Under the pieces are notes generated by a model. It was not told the origin of the DNA and did not search any database. It worked only from the letters and a program-made list of their open reading frames with translations. A stretch of 64,000 nucleotides of DNA. Source: Belliella buryatensis. GTDB lineage: Bacteria > Bacteroidota > Bacteroidia > Cytophagales > Cyclobacteriaceae. Of this stretch, positions 26,525 through 34,531 are shown piece after piece. Within the stretch, counting starts at the first letter, position 1. Every line of letters starts with the position of its first letter. The stretch lies in NCBI RefSeq assembly GCF_900188245.1, contig NZ_FZOK01000010.1, forward strand, positions 62,001 through 126,000. Direction: 5' to 3'. The translations under genes were made by a program, and so were the position numbers.

Positions 26525-26536
26525 GCAACCGTTTGC
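26525..26536. promoter_or_regulatory. LacI-family operator
   Basis: GCAACCGTTTGC is a near-perfect palindrome around a central CpG and matches the well-known LacI/GalR operator form. It lies in the 239-base region between the divergent symporter gene (ATG at 26400) and the LacI-type gene (ATG at 26640), so it can control both. The family logic is established; binding by this particular protein is inferred. Confidence 0.75.
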
Positions 26537-26602
26537 ACAATCCATTGCGAATTCGTTATTTAGAATCGATATCAATAATATTTAAGCTATTGGATGGAAG
26601 TG

Positions 26603-26610
26603 TAGATTTG
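26603..26610 (+). promoter_or_regulatory. Candidate -7 box of the LacI-type gene
   Basis: TAGATTTG matches the TAnnTTTG consensus exactly, 29 bases before the ATG at 26640. No TTG is found at the usual 17-23 bp spacing, which lowers confidence. The LacI operator lies upstream, ending 66 bases before this box. Confidence 0.4.
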
Positions 26611-26639
26611 TATAATATTAATTTTTATAGACAGCTAAA

Positions 26640-27668
26640 ATGACCGATAAAAAGAAGCTAACCTTAAAGGATATAGGGAAAGCCCTCAATCTTTCTGTAT
26701 CTACAGTTTCTAGAGCTTTAAAAGCTCATCCAGATATTGCACAAGAAACCATCGATCTTGTCAAAAAATATGCTGAAGATCATCACTACGTTCCTAATTT
26801 ATTAGCAATAAATTTTAGGAAAAATAGAACATTCAACATTGGGTTGATAGTACCGGAGTTGGTACATCATTTTTTCTCTACAGTTATCAGCGGCGCAATT
26901 TCCGAAGCCAACAAACAAGGCTACAATATCTTGGTATCTCAATCAAATGATATCTTAAGAGATGAAGAAAAAGCGAGTCGTGCCATGCTAAATAGCAGTG
27001 TAGATGGGCTATTGATTTCAATATCAAACGAAACTACTACTGGTGAGCACTTAAAGGAGTTCTTAGAAGAGGGAAAAGCGGTAGTACAGTTTGATAAAGT
27101 ATCTGAGCTTCTTCAAACTCCTATGGTTGTTGTTGATGATTTCAATGGGGCATATAATGCTGTGAATCATTTAGTAGAGCAAGGATATCAAAGAATAGCT
27201 CATATTCGAGGAAGGGTTGATGTAAAAAATGCCTGTGACAGATATGAAGGTTACAAAAAGGCTTTAGAGGATGCTGGATTACCGATGATGGACCATTTGG
27301 TTAAACCTTGTATTTCTATCACAGAAGAGGAAGGATATCAATTTGCCAAAGAGATGATGGAGGGGCCTAATCCTCCGGATGCTATTTTTTGTATCACTGA
27401 TGTCGTTGCTTTTGGAGCAATGAAGTACCTCAAAGAAAAGGCGATTTCAATCCCTGAAGAAGTGGGACTAGTTGGTTTTAGCAATTGGATGGTTTCAAGA
27501 GTCATGAGTCCACAATTAACCACTGTCAATCAGCATGGTTTTCAAATGGGTGTAGAGGCTGCAAAGCTTTTGTTAGAAATGATCAAAAATCAAGATATAT
27601 TACATCAGGAAACCAAAATACTTAAGACAGAATTGATAGTAAGAGCTTCCTCCAAGAGGAGAGAATGA
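26640..27668 (+). CDS. LacI-family transcriptional regulator
   Basis: A 342-residue repressor. The N-terminal helix-turn-helix with hinge (LTLKDIGKALNLSVSTVSRAL, 6-26, then YVPNLLAINFRKNRTFNIG) is followed by a periplasmic-binding-protein-like sensor domain (GLIVPELVHHFFSTVISGAISEA; CITDVVAFGAMKYLKEK; VGLVGFSNWMVSRVMSPQLTTV). It is divergent from the symporter/hydrolase/kinase genes, with a canonical operator between. The effector is probably a sugar or sugar phosphate of the pathway. Confidence 0.94.
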   Translation: MTDKKKLTLKDIGKALNLSVSTVSRALKAHPDIAQETIDLVKKYAEDHHYVPNLLAINFRKNRTFNIGLIVPELVHHFFSTVISGAISEANKQGYNILVSQSNDILRDEEKASRAMLNSSVDGLLISISNETTTGEHLKEFLEEGKAVVQFDKVSELLQTPMVVVDDFNGAYNAVNHLVEQGYQRIAHIRGRVDVKNACDRYEGYKKALEDAGLPMMDHLVKPCISITEEEGYQFAKEMMEGPNPPDAIFCITDVVAFGAMKYLKEKAISIPEEVGLVGFSNWMVSRVMSPQLTTVNQHGFQMGVEAAKLLLEMIKNQDILHQETKILKTELIVRASSKRRE

Positions 27669-27712
27669 ATCATTTTCCACTCTCAGGATTGATTACCAAT
27701 ATTTTATGACTT

Positions 27713-27747
27713 TTTGCTTTTACCTTATTATGGAAATGTTAACTTTG
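27713..27747 (+). promoter_or_regulatory. Candidate promoter of the small membrane-protein gene at 27767
   Basis: TTTG (27713-27716) and TAACTTTG (27740-27747) are separated by 23 bp, within the Bacteroidota range. The -7 box ends 19 bases before the ATG at 27767, leaving a short leader. This promoter supports the small gene being real. Confidence 0.55.
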
Positions 27748-27766
27748 TTATGCCCTAGTAACAATT

Positions 27767-27979
27767 ATGGAAACACTATTTTCACTCCTTATGCTGACAG
27801 CAATTTATGGTTTGACCATATTGTCTGTTGTCCCAGATAGGTTTATCCGTAAGCTTAGTCATTCTATGTACCACAAGCGTGAACCTGATCATAAAAAATT
27901 CTCCCTTGGAGGCTCTATTTTTTTAAGTTTCTTGATCGGGTATATTTTCGCATCAGTCATGGTGTATTTTATTATCTAG
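27767..27979 (+). CDS. Small two-helix membrane protein
   Basis: A 70-residue protein with two hydrophobic helices (about 4-22 and 48-69) joined by a basic loop (RFIRKLSHSMYHKREPDHKK), so both ends are predicted on the periplasmic side. No family recognised. Supported by a well-formed upstream promoter, a clean ATG and no competing frame. The 205-base stretch that follows, before the branching-enzyme gene, contains no further gene. Confidence 0.55.
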   Translation: METLFSLLMLTAIYGLTILSVVPDRFIRKLSHSMYHKREPDHKKFSLGGSIFLSFLIGYIFASVMVYFII

Positions 27980-28185
27980 ATTTTGGTGAAGAATTTGAAA
28001 TATTGGAATCTAAATCTTTATTATCATTCCAATTAAACAATGTTTATTTATTACTTTTTAAAATATTGTAAGGAAGAAAAAAGCTTACGCTATCAAATTC
28101 CTCAATCGCAGCAACATTTATTTGCAAGAAATTCAAATATTCCTAACTTACATTTTCATTAAAACAATTTTTTGTGAACGACAAT

Positions 28186-30186
28186 ATGAATCTTCCCATT
28201 GTAAAAGATGAACCATGGCTTGAGGACTATGCTATGGATATTTATCATCGATTTGAAAGGTACAGACAGGCCTTGCAGGAAATCGAAAATGAAGCTGGAA
28301 GTATTCTTGAATTTGCCAGAGCACATGAATACTATGGCATTCACTTCGAAAAATTGAGGAATGGCTGGATCTACAGAGAATGGGCTCCAAGTGCAACTGC
28401 ACTCTATTTAATGGGAGATTTTAATCAATGGGATCGCTCAAGCCATCCTATGAAAAGAAATCATAGAGGAGATTGGGAGATATTTTTGCCATTTTCCGAT
28501 TATCAAGAGCGATTTATTCATGGAAGTAAGGTGAAAGTTCACATAGTAGCTGAAAATGGCTCAAAGGATAGAATTCCCGCCTACATTCGGCGAGTAGTCC
28601 AAGATGAACAAACACATGATTTTTCTGGACAATTGTGGTTTTTTCAAGACTTCCCTTGGACAGATAAAAGTTTTGCTACCAACGAACATAAGGCGCAGCC
28701 CATCATTTATGAATGTCATGTGGGTATGGCTTTGGAAAAGGAAGGAGTTGGAACTTATCTAGAATTTGCAGATCAAATTCTGCCACATATCAAAGCATCT
28801 GGCTATAATACCATTCAGATGATGGCCATTATGGAGCATCCGTATTATGGATCTTTTGGATATCATGTTTCCAATTTTTTTGCTGCTAGCAGTAGATTTG
28901 GGACTCCCGAAGAATTGAAATACTTAATCAATAAAGCTCATGATATGGGGTTGGCAGTCATCATGGATATTGTGCATTCACATGCTGTCAAAAACATCAA
29001 TGAAGGGCTCAACGAATTTGACGGATCATCACATCAATACTTTCATCCAGACCCAAGAGGCTATCATGAAGGCTGGGATTCCAAACTATTTGATTACGGA
29101 AAATGGGAAGTGAAGCAATTTTTGCTTTCTAATATTCGCTTTTGGTTGGAAGAATATCATTTTGATGGCTTTAGATTTGATGGAGTCACCTCCATACTTT
29201 ACTTACATCATGGTCATACAGCCTTCGATCATGTCAATAAGTATTTCAATGATGGAGTGGATTGGGACGCAGTAATTTATTTACAATTAGCCAATACGCT
29301 GATACATGCTTTTGGAGGAAATAAAATCAGCATTGCAGAAGAAGTAAGTGGTATGCCTGGTATGTGCAGAACTCCAGAAGATGGGGGTTTAGGTTTCGAT
29401 TTTAGATTGGCCATGGGAATTCCAGACTATTGGATCAAAACGCTCAAGCATAAGCCTGATGAACACTGGGACATGTTTGAATTATGGCACGAACTGACAA
29501 ATAGGCCACAAAAAGAAAAGACAATAGCTTATGCGGAGTCTCATGACCAAGCATTGGTGGGGGATAAGTCTTTGGCTTTTTGGCTGATGGATAAGGAGAT
29601 GTACTTCAGCATGGGGATAGGCCAAGAAAACCTTGTTGTAGATCGAGGCATTGCTCTTCATAAAATGATCCGATTGATTACAATTGCACTGGGTGGTGAA
29701 GGTTATTTGAATTTCATTGGCAATGAATTTGGACATCCTGAGTGGGTAGATTTCCCAAGAGAAGGCAATGACTGGAGTTACAAATATGCTAGGAGACAAT
29801 GGTCATTGATGGATAATCCTGAGTTAAAGTATCAGTTTTTGGCAAACTGGGACAAGGAAATGTTGAAAATAATCAACCAATATCAAGTCTGTAGTAGCCC
29901 ACATGCTTTTCAACGTTATTTGGATGCAGATAATAAAATCCTAGTATTCGAAAGAGCAGACCTCATCTTCATATTTAATTTCAACCCCAGCAAATCATAT
30001 TTTGGCTATAAAGTACCTGTTGCACAATCAGGTTCTTTTGAAATCATTTTGAATTCTGATGATAATAAATTTGGGGGTTTTGAAAGAATTGACAAACAGT
30101 TGAATTATACTGCTACCAAAGAAAATTGTTTATTAATGTACTTACCAAGTAGGGCAGGAGTTGTTTTAAAAAAAGTAAAATCTTAA
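28186..30186 (+). CDS. glgB: 1,4-alpha-glucan branching enzyme, GH13_8-like
   Basis: Forms alpha-1,6 branches in glycogen. I choose the ATG at 28186 (MNLPIVKDEPW, 666 residues); a GTG four codons earlier is possible. It has a short helical N-terminus, a CBM48 domain (GWIYREWAPSATALYLMGDFNQWDR), then the GH13 barrel. Catalytic residues, numbered from the GTG, are Asp336 (GFRFDGVTS), Glu389 (IAEEVSG) and Asp458 (ESHDQ). The sequence YFHPDPRGYHEGWDSKLFDY and the missing long N1 domain resemble the eukaryotic-type branching enzymes (GBE1/SBE, GH13_8) rather than typical E. coli GlgB. No glgA, glgC or glgP lies nearby. Confidence 0.9.
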   Translation: MNLPIVKDEPWLEDYAMDIYHRFERYRQALQEIENEAGSILEFARAHEYYGIHFEKLRNGWIYREWAPSATALYLMGDFNQWDRSSHPMKRNHRGDWEIFLPFSDYQERFIHGSKVKVHIVAENGSKDRIPAYIRRVVQDEQTHDFSGQLWFFQDFPWTDKSFATNEHKAQPIIYECHVGMALEKEGVGTYLEFADQILPHIKASGYNTIQMMAIMEHPYYGSFGYHVSNFFAASSRFGTPEELKYLINKAHDMGLAVIMDIVHSHAVKNINEGLNEFDGSSHQYFHPDPRGYHEGWDSKLFDYGKWEVKQFLLSNIRFWLEEYHFDGFRFDGVTSILYLHHGHTAFDHVNKYFNDGVDWDAVIYLQLANTLIHAFGGNKISIAEEVSGMPGMCRTPEDGGLGFDFRLAMGIPDYWIKTLKHKPDEHWDMFELWHELTNRPQKEKTIAYAESHDQALVGDKSLAFWLMDKEMYFSMGIGQENLVVDRGIALHKMIRLITIALGGEGYLNFIGNEFGHPEWVDFPREGNDWSYKYARRQWSLMDNPELKYQFLANWDKEMLKIINQYQVCSSPHAFQRYLDADNKILVFERADLIFIFNFNPSKSYFGYKVPVAQSGSFEIILNSDDNKFGGFERIDKQLNYTATKENCLLMYLPSRAGVVLKKVKS

Positions 30187-30279
30187 AAGAAAATTCAAAT
30201 TTCTCTCTCTATTATTTATTTACAAAAACATTATCCCATAGTTTTGTCGTTATATCCTAGGATTTAAATTTAAAGTCAT

Positions 30280-30810
30280 ATGAAAACCACACTCCCTTTA
30301 TTATTAATCATTTTTACGCTGTTTTCTTGTATTCAAAATCCTGGTGAACAACCTCAAGGACTAAATCATCGATATTCAATTGAAATCACTGGTGCTCCCT
30401 ACACCCAAAGTTTTTCTGGAGAGATTCCAAATTTAGAGTTGATAACCATACTAGTTATTAACAATCAACAAACAAATCAAAGTAGAGCAGAAATAAGAAT
30501 TGATACTGATGATTACACAATAGATTTTAATTTAGCATTCAATCAAACAGAAATTCTTCCTTTAGGTAGAATAACGGGGAATATGTTTTCAACAAGCAAT
30601 ATAAAAGTCTTATTAAAAAATAACGATAATGTCACTTTAGATTCATTCGAGGGAAGTTTCACAGTTTCTAATGTTCAAATTACGCAACTAGATTTCGATA
30701 GGGGTTTACTAACCGGCAACTTTAATTTTACTGGTCGGATGGCTGTAATGAATCAAAATCAAGAAGACGAAATCCTACTTGCGGGTCAATTAATTTTAAG
30801 CGAACTTTAA
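30280..30810 (+). CDS. Uncharacterised lipoprotein
   Basis: A 176-residue protein with signal peptide and lipobox LFSC (Cys17). The mature part is rich in beta-type alternation (YSIEITGAPYTQSFSGEI; ISTDDYTIDF-like stretches; GLLTGNFNFTGRMAV), suggesting a small beta-sandwich. No family recognised. A weak TAGTTTTG box sits at 30239-30246, 33 bases before the ATG, and a terminator follows the gene. Confidence 0.7.
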   Translation: MKTTLPLLLIIFTLFSCIQNPGEQPQGLNHRYSIEITGAPYTQSFSGEIPNLELITILVINNQQTNQSRAEIRIDTDDYTIDFNLAFNQTEILPLGRITGNMFSTSNIKVLLKNNDNVTLDSFEGSFTVSNVQITQLDFDRGLLTGNFNFTGRMAVMNQNQEDEILLAGQLILSEL

Positions 30811-30867
30811 TCAACTTATAAATACTCCGAAATTCCTGAAACTATCAAATTTAAGATTTGAAAATAA

Positions 30868-30893
30868 AGCACCAGTAATTTACTATTGGTGCT
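30868..30893. terminator. Terminator after the lipoprotein gene
   Basis: Arms AGCACCAGTA (30868-30877) and TATTGGTGCT (30884-30893) pair with one G-T wobble around a 6-nt loop, followed by a T-rich tail. It lies between converging genes. Confidence 0.8.
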
Positions 30894-30901
30894 CTCATTT
30901 T

Positions 30902-31336
30902 TTAAACCCTTCTTATATCTGCCTGCCAATTTTTAATTCTTTGCTTGATAACTTTGGCACTGAGATCATTCTTGATGGTTTCCTCAATCAGTGAAAGTAG
31001 CTCCTCATCTGATGCAAAGCGAAGTGCAATAATTTGTGATAGGCGTAATTTTGGTTCAAGCTCACGAAAGGATTTACCTGTCAACTCAAAATACCTTTGT
31101 CTCGTTTCCATGCGGATGATTCTATCTTGATTTTTCAACGCATACAACCTTGCCAGTAAAGGAAGGATTAAAATGATCAAAGCGCCTATTAGAAAAAAAA
31201 TAGCATTAGAAAATAAATCAGTATCAAAAGCTTGAATTACTTTCACTATAGACCATATGAAATAGACCAAAGTCAAAGGTGTGATCACAAAATGATGTAA
31301 AGGATAGTAACGAGCGTGATTTTTATAGTTTTGCAT
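30902..31336 (-). CDS. DUF6526-like membrane protein
   Basis: A 144-residue inner-membrane protein starting MQNYKNHARYYPLHHFV. This start lies just after the stop of the upstream GNAT gene; an ATG 11 codons earlier would overlap that gene. Two hydrophobic helices (about 13-35 and 43-62) are followed by a charged cytoplasmic tail (IIRMETRQRYFELTGKSF; LRFASDEELLSLIEETIKNDLSA). This is the pattern of DUF6526, of unknown role. Probably co-transcribed with the acetyltransferase gene. Confidence 0.75.
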   Translation of the reverse strand: MQNYKNHARYYPLHHFVITPLTLVYFIWSIVKVIQAFDTDLFSNAIFFLIGALIILILPLLARLYALKNQDRIIRMETRQRYFELTGKSFRELEPKLRLSQIIALRFASDEELLSLIEETIKNDLSAKVIKQRIKNWQADIRRV

Positions 31337-31340
31337 ATAC

Positions 31341-31841
31341 TTAGATTTTCTTTTCCATGACAATATCATCCATCACAAATCCATTTTCAAGGGCTATTAC
31401 TTCACGTTTGATTTCGTAAAATCCTAGAGCTAAATAGGCATGTATAGCTTTATTATTAAACCTATTGACATTCAGGTAAATGGCATCAAATTGATTGACC
31501 TTTGCAATTTTTTCAACCTCTGAAATCAATTTTTTACCTACGCCATGACCTTGCGCATCAGGAAGAAGGTAAATCTTATGAATCTTAACCTTACTAGAAT
31601 CAGCACAATTGAGCTCATAAGAGCAGTATCCTATGTATTTGGAATGTTCTTCGGCTAAAAGAAATACATGCTTTTTGTCTTTAACCTGAGACTTTAATGA
31701 ATCTAAGGTGTACATCCACTCCATCATGTAATCAATCTGACTTGGAGTCAAAATATTCCTAAAGGTATGTGGCCATGTAATTTGAGCTATTTTCTGAACT
31801 TCTATTAATTGGCTTTCTGTAGCTTGGTAAATCTTCAACAT
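31341..31841 (-). CDS. GNAT-family N-acetyltransferase
   Basis: A 166-residue acetyl-CoA-dependent acetyltransferase (start chosen at MLKIYQATESQLIEVQ, where the fold begins; an ATG 23 codons upstream adds a low-quality extension). Motif A with the CoA pyrophosphate loop is DAQGHGVGKKLI, preceded by the strand VKIHKIYLLP, and the C-terminal NNKAIHAYLALGFYEI motif is intact. Substrate unknown. First gene of a probable two-gene unit, divergent from arfB. Confidence 0.88.
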   Translation of the reverse strand: MLKIYQATESQLIEVQKIAQITWPHTFRNILTPSQIDYMMEWMYTLDSLKSQVKDKKHVFLLAEEHSKYIGYCSYELNCADSSKVKIHKIYLLPDAQGHGVGKKLISEVEKIAKVNQFDAIYLNVNRFNNKAIHAYLALGFYEIKREVIALENGFVMDDIVMEKKI

Positions 31842-31950
31842 GTATTGTGAAAACAAATGATGTTTAAAGCTAAATCCATTTTCTGGATTTTGGAAACAAA
31901 ATCCTTTCACGAAATATATTTACCTTTAAGATTCATCCTATTTGTTCGCA

Positions 31951-32370
31951 ATGACCATTCAGCAAAAAATAAAAAATCAAGCTTTGAATTCTGAGTTTGA
32001 ATTTCAAGCTTCAAGAAGTAGTGGACCTGGAGGTCAAAATGTAAATAAGGTCAATTCCAAAGTTCAACTATTTTTTAACATTCAAGCTTCACAAATACTT
32101 TCTGAGGAAGAGAAAGAATTATTGCTTGAAAAGTGGCAAAATAAAATTGATTCTACGGGTAAAATCATGTTTCAGAGCCAAGAAAAGCGTTCTCAAAATC
32201 AAAACAAGGAAATCACCATACAGAAGTTTTATGATGCCTTATCCAAAGCTTTTGAGAAAAAGAAAATACGGAAAGCTACAAAACCTTCAAAATCAGCCAT
32301 AGAAACAAGGATAAAAGCTAAAAAAAGTACCTCTCAAAAAAAGCAAAATCGAGGGAAAGTGGATTGGTAG
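31951..32370 (+). CDS. arfB: Alternative ribosome-rescue factor ArfB
   Basis: Peptidyl-tRNA hydrolase that frees ribosomes stalled without a stop codon. Starting at the ATG at 31951 the protein has 139 residues, normal for ArfB/YaeJ. It carries the GGQ catalytic motif in SRSSGPGGQNVNKVNSK (21-37, GGQ at 27-29) and a strongly basic C-terminal tail (from about residue 105 to the end, many Lys/Arg) that enters the empty mRNA channel. A TTG three codons upstream is less likely as start. Confidence 0.94.
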   Translation: MTIQQKIKNQALNSEFEFQASRSSGPGGQNVNKVNSKVQLFFNIQASQILSEEEKELLLEKWQNKIDSTGKIMFQSQEKRSQNQNKEITIQKFYDALSKAFEKKKIRKATKPSKSAIETRIKAKKSTSQKKQNRGKVDW

Positions 32371-32399
32371 ATATTGATTAATTAATTATTTGATCCTTT

Positions 32400-33077
32400 A
32401 TGAAAGTTTTGATTATCGAAGACGAAATTGAAATTGCAGAAGCTATCCACAATTACTTTCTGGGTTCTCCTGTGGTATGTGAAATAGTGACCAATGTAAA
32501 AGATGCTTCTGAAAAAATAGACCTTTATGATTATGACTGTATTCTGCTGGATATTGGTCTTCCCGATGGGTCTGGTTTTGACATTTTGGAAGAGATAAAA
32601 ATCCGTAAAAAATCTGACAGCGTGATTATTATTTCGGCGAAAAACTCCTTAGATGATAAGCTCAAAGGTTTAGAAATTGGAGCAGATGACTTTCTTACCA
32701 AGCCATTTCACATGGCTGAATTGGCCATGAGAATCACTGCTGTTACCAGAAGAAAAATGTTTGATGGGAATAATATCGTAGAATTTGGAGGCATCACCCT
32801 AGATTTAATCAATAATACTGTCAAATATAAAAATGAAAACTTGGACTTAACACCTCGTGAATTCAGACTCCTGAGATTATTCCTTTCGTCTCATCAGCGT
32901 GTTTTATCCAAAACAGCCATTGCAGATCATCTCTTAGGAGAGCAGGTTGATTTTGTAGATAGTGACAAACTTGTATATGCCCATATTAAAAACTTGAAGA
33001 AAAAATTGCAACAAGCAGGATGTCCAGAATATATTAAAACAGTATACGGTATTGGATATAAATTCAGTATCGATTGA
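32400..33077 (+). CDS. OmpR-family response regulator
   Basis: A 225-residue regulator. Receiver domain with acidic pocket E7/D8, phosphoacceptor Asp51 (LLDIGLPDGSG) and Lys101 (FLTKPF). Winged-helix DNA-binding domain follows from about 130 (LDLTPREFRLLRLFLSS; DSDKLVYAHIKNLKKKL; VYGIGYKFSI). It is followed after 21 bases by its kinase gene and then by a TonB receptor cluster. The tandem 11-bp repeat at 34466-34486 is a plausible binding site. Confidence 0.95.
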   Translation: MKVLIIEDEIEIAEAIHNYFLGSPVVCEIVTNVKDASEKIDLYDYDCILLDIGLPDGSGFDILEEIKIRKKSDSVIIISAKNSLDDKLKGLEIGADDFLTKPFHMAELAMRITAVTRRKMFDGNNIVEFGGITLDLINNTVKYKNENLDLTPREFRLLRLFLSSHQRVLSKTAIADHLLGEQVDFVDSDKLVYAHIKNLKKKLQQAGCPEYIKTVYGIGYKFSID

Positions 33078-33098
33078 TGTACAATTCAAGAAAGTATC

Positions 33099-34406
33099 AT
33101 GAAACTTTTAGATAAATCATTTAAACCATTTGTGATAATGACTACCATTTTGGTTTTGGTCAGCATTCCTTTGTTTTATTTTGTAGTCGTTTATATATAT
33201 ACTGTAGATGCTGATCAATCACTTATAAACAACAAATTACGTGTAGAGGATCAGCTCAATCATCTTCATATGCATCCAAGAACAGCAGTTATAAGAATCA
33301 GGCTTCTGAACGAATTGGATATTGGATATCAAATAATATCCATGGATACTTTTCCTGCTGAAAGGGGTGATCGGTTTTATACAGCAGAAAGATTTGACCA
33401 ATATTCAAACAGCATCAGGCCATACCGATATTTGGAAACAGTTATTGATATTTTTGACAAAGAATATCTATTGAAAGCCGAAGTCGATATGGAAGAGTAC
33501 TTTGATGTAATCCCTTACACTACGGCAGTTGCAGGGCTTTTTTTCTTTTTGATACTAATTGGATATTATTGGATCAATAGAAGCATAGCACGAAAAGTCT
33601 GGCGACCCTTTTACAAGAGCATAGATGAATTATCGAATTTAAATATTCAAAATGGCCAAACGCTTAGCCCTATTGAATCAGATATTGAAGAATTCAAGAA
33701 ACTTTCTGATAATTTACTCTTTTACACCAATAGGAGTCACTCTGCCTACATGCAGCAAAAAGAATTTACTGAAAATGCCTCACATGAATTACAAACTCCT
33801 TTGGCTATTATTCAGTCAAAAGCAGAATTACTTATACAATCTAATTTGACAAAAGAGCAATTTGAAATCGTTGACCAAATCAATTTGGCTGTCAATAGAA
33901 TGAATAGGTTAAACAAAAATTTACTTCTTTTGACCAAGCTAGAGAACAAGCAGTATCTAACCAATGAAAATGTAAATTTATCTGATGTAGTCAAAGAAAC
34001 TCTAGAGCTTTATCAATCTAATTTTGAAAGTAAAAATTTGAGTAGCTATGCTGAAATTAAAAATTCGATCATTATAAAGGGGAATATTGCTTTAATAGAG
34101 ACATTGATAAATAGTTTATTGACGAATGCTACCACTCATAATTTTGAAAATGGAAAGATCAAAGTTTACCTCAATAGTAAATCTTTGATCATTCAAAATA
34201 CGGGGAATTCAACAGCTCTTGATAAAAATAAGATTTTTAAAAGATTCAATAAAGACAATAAAAACTTAGCTGGGAGTGGCTTGGGACTTGCTATATGCAA
34301 AGAGATTGTACAATTGCATGATTTTAAAATAAGTTATAGAATGATCAATGATTTACATTCTTTTAAAATAACCAATTTTACGCCTGTTACTGAAACAGTA
34401 ATTTAG
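33099..34406 (+). CDS. Sensor histidine kinase
   Basis: A 435-residue inner-membrane kinase. Transmembrane helices at about 11-34 and 141-158 enclose a roughly 105-residue periplasmic sensor. The phosphorylated His229 is in ENASHELQTPLA. The ATP domain has N-box NSLLTNATTHN and G2 box GSGLGLAI. The G1 box reads QNTGNS, lacking the usual Asp of DxGxG, a variation known in some Bacteroidota kinases but worth noting. Its partner is the preceding response regulator. The sensor part has no recognisable domain. Confidence 0.92.
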   Translation: MKLLDKSFKPFVIMTTILVLVSIPLFYFVVVYIYTVDADQSLINNKLRVEDQLNHLHMHPRTAVIRIRLLNELDIGYQIISMDTFPAERGDRFYTAERFDQYSNSIRPYRYLETVIDIFDKEYLLKAEVDMEEYFDVIPYTTAVAGLFFFLILIGYYWINRSIARKVWRPFYKSIDELSNLNIQNGQTLSPIESDIEEFKKLSDNLLFYTNRSHSAYMQQKEFTENASHELQTPLAIIQSKAELLIQSNLTKEQFEIVDQINLAVNRMNRLNKNLLLLTKLENKQYLTNENVNLSDVVKETLELYQSNFESKNLSSYAEIKNSIIIKGNIALIETLINSLLTNATTHNFENGKIKVYLNSKSLIIQNTGNSTALDKNKIFKRFNKDNKNLAGSGLGLAICKEIVQLHDFKISYRMINDLHSFKITNFTPVTETVI

Positions 34407-34465
34407 GATAGCTTTTAAAGCTTTTTGCCAAATTTTAATACTGTTTGAGTCATATTATTAACATC

Positions 34466-34486
34466 TTCTAATTTTCTTCTAATTTG
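34466..34486. repeat. Tandem 11-bp-period direct repeat upstream of the TonB receptor gene
   Basis: TTCTAATTT occurs at 34466-34474 and again at 34477-34485, exactly 11 bp apart, ending 46 bases before the receptor ATG. OmpR/PhoB-type regulators bind direct repeats with 10-11 bp periodicity, and the adjacent TCS encodes such a regulator. The repeat is seen directly; its function is inferred. Confidence 0.5.
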
Positions 34487-34531
34487 TTTTTCAAATTTAG
34501 AGCTGAATTCGCTTCACACTGAATCCGCTCT

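Noticed and set aside
34410-34424. Weak hairpin after the first kinase gene
   Set aside because: The stem is only about 5-6 bp, so it is not counted as a terminator; read-through into the receptor gene remains possible.
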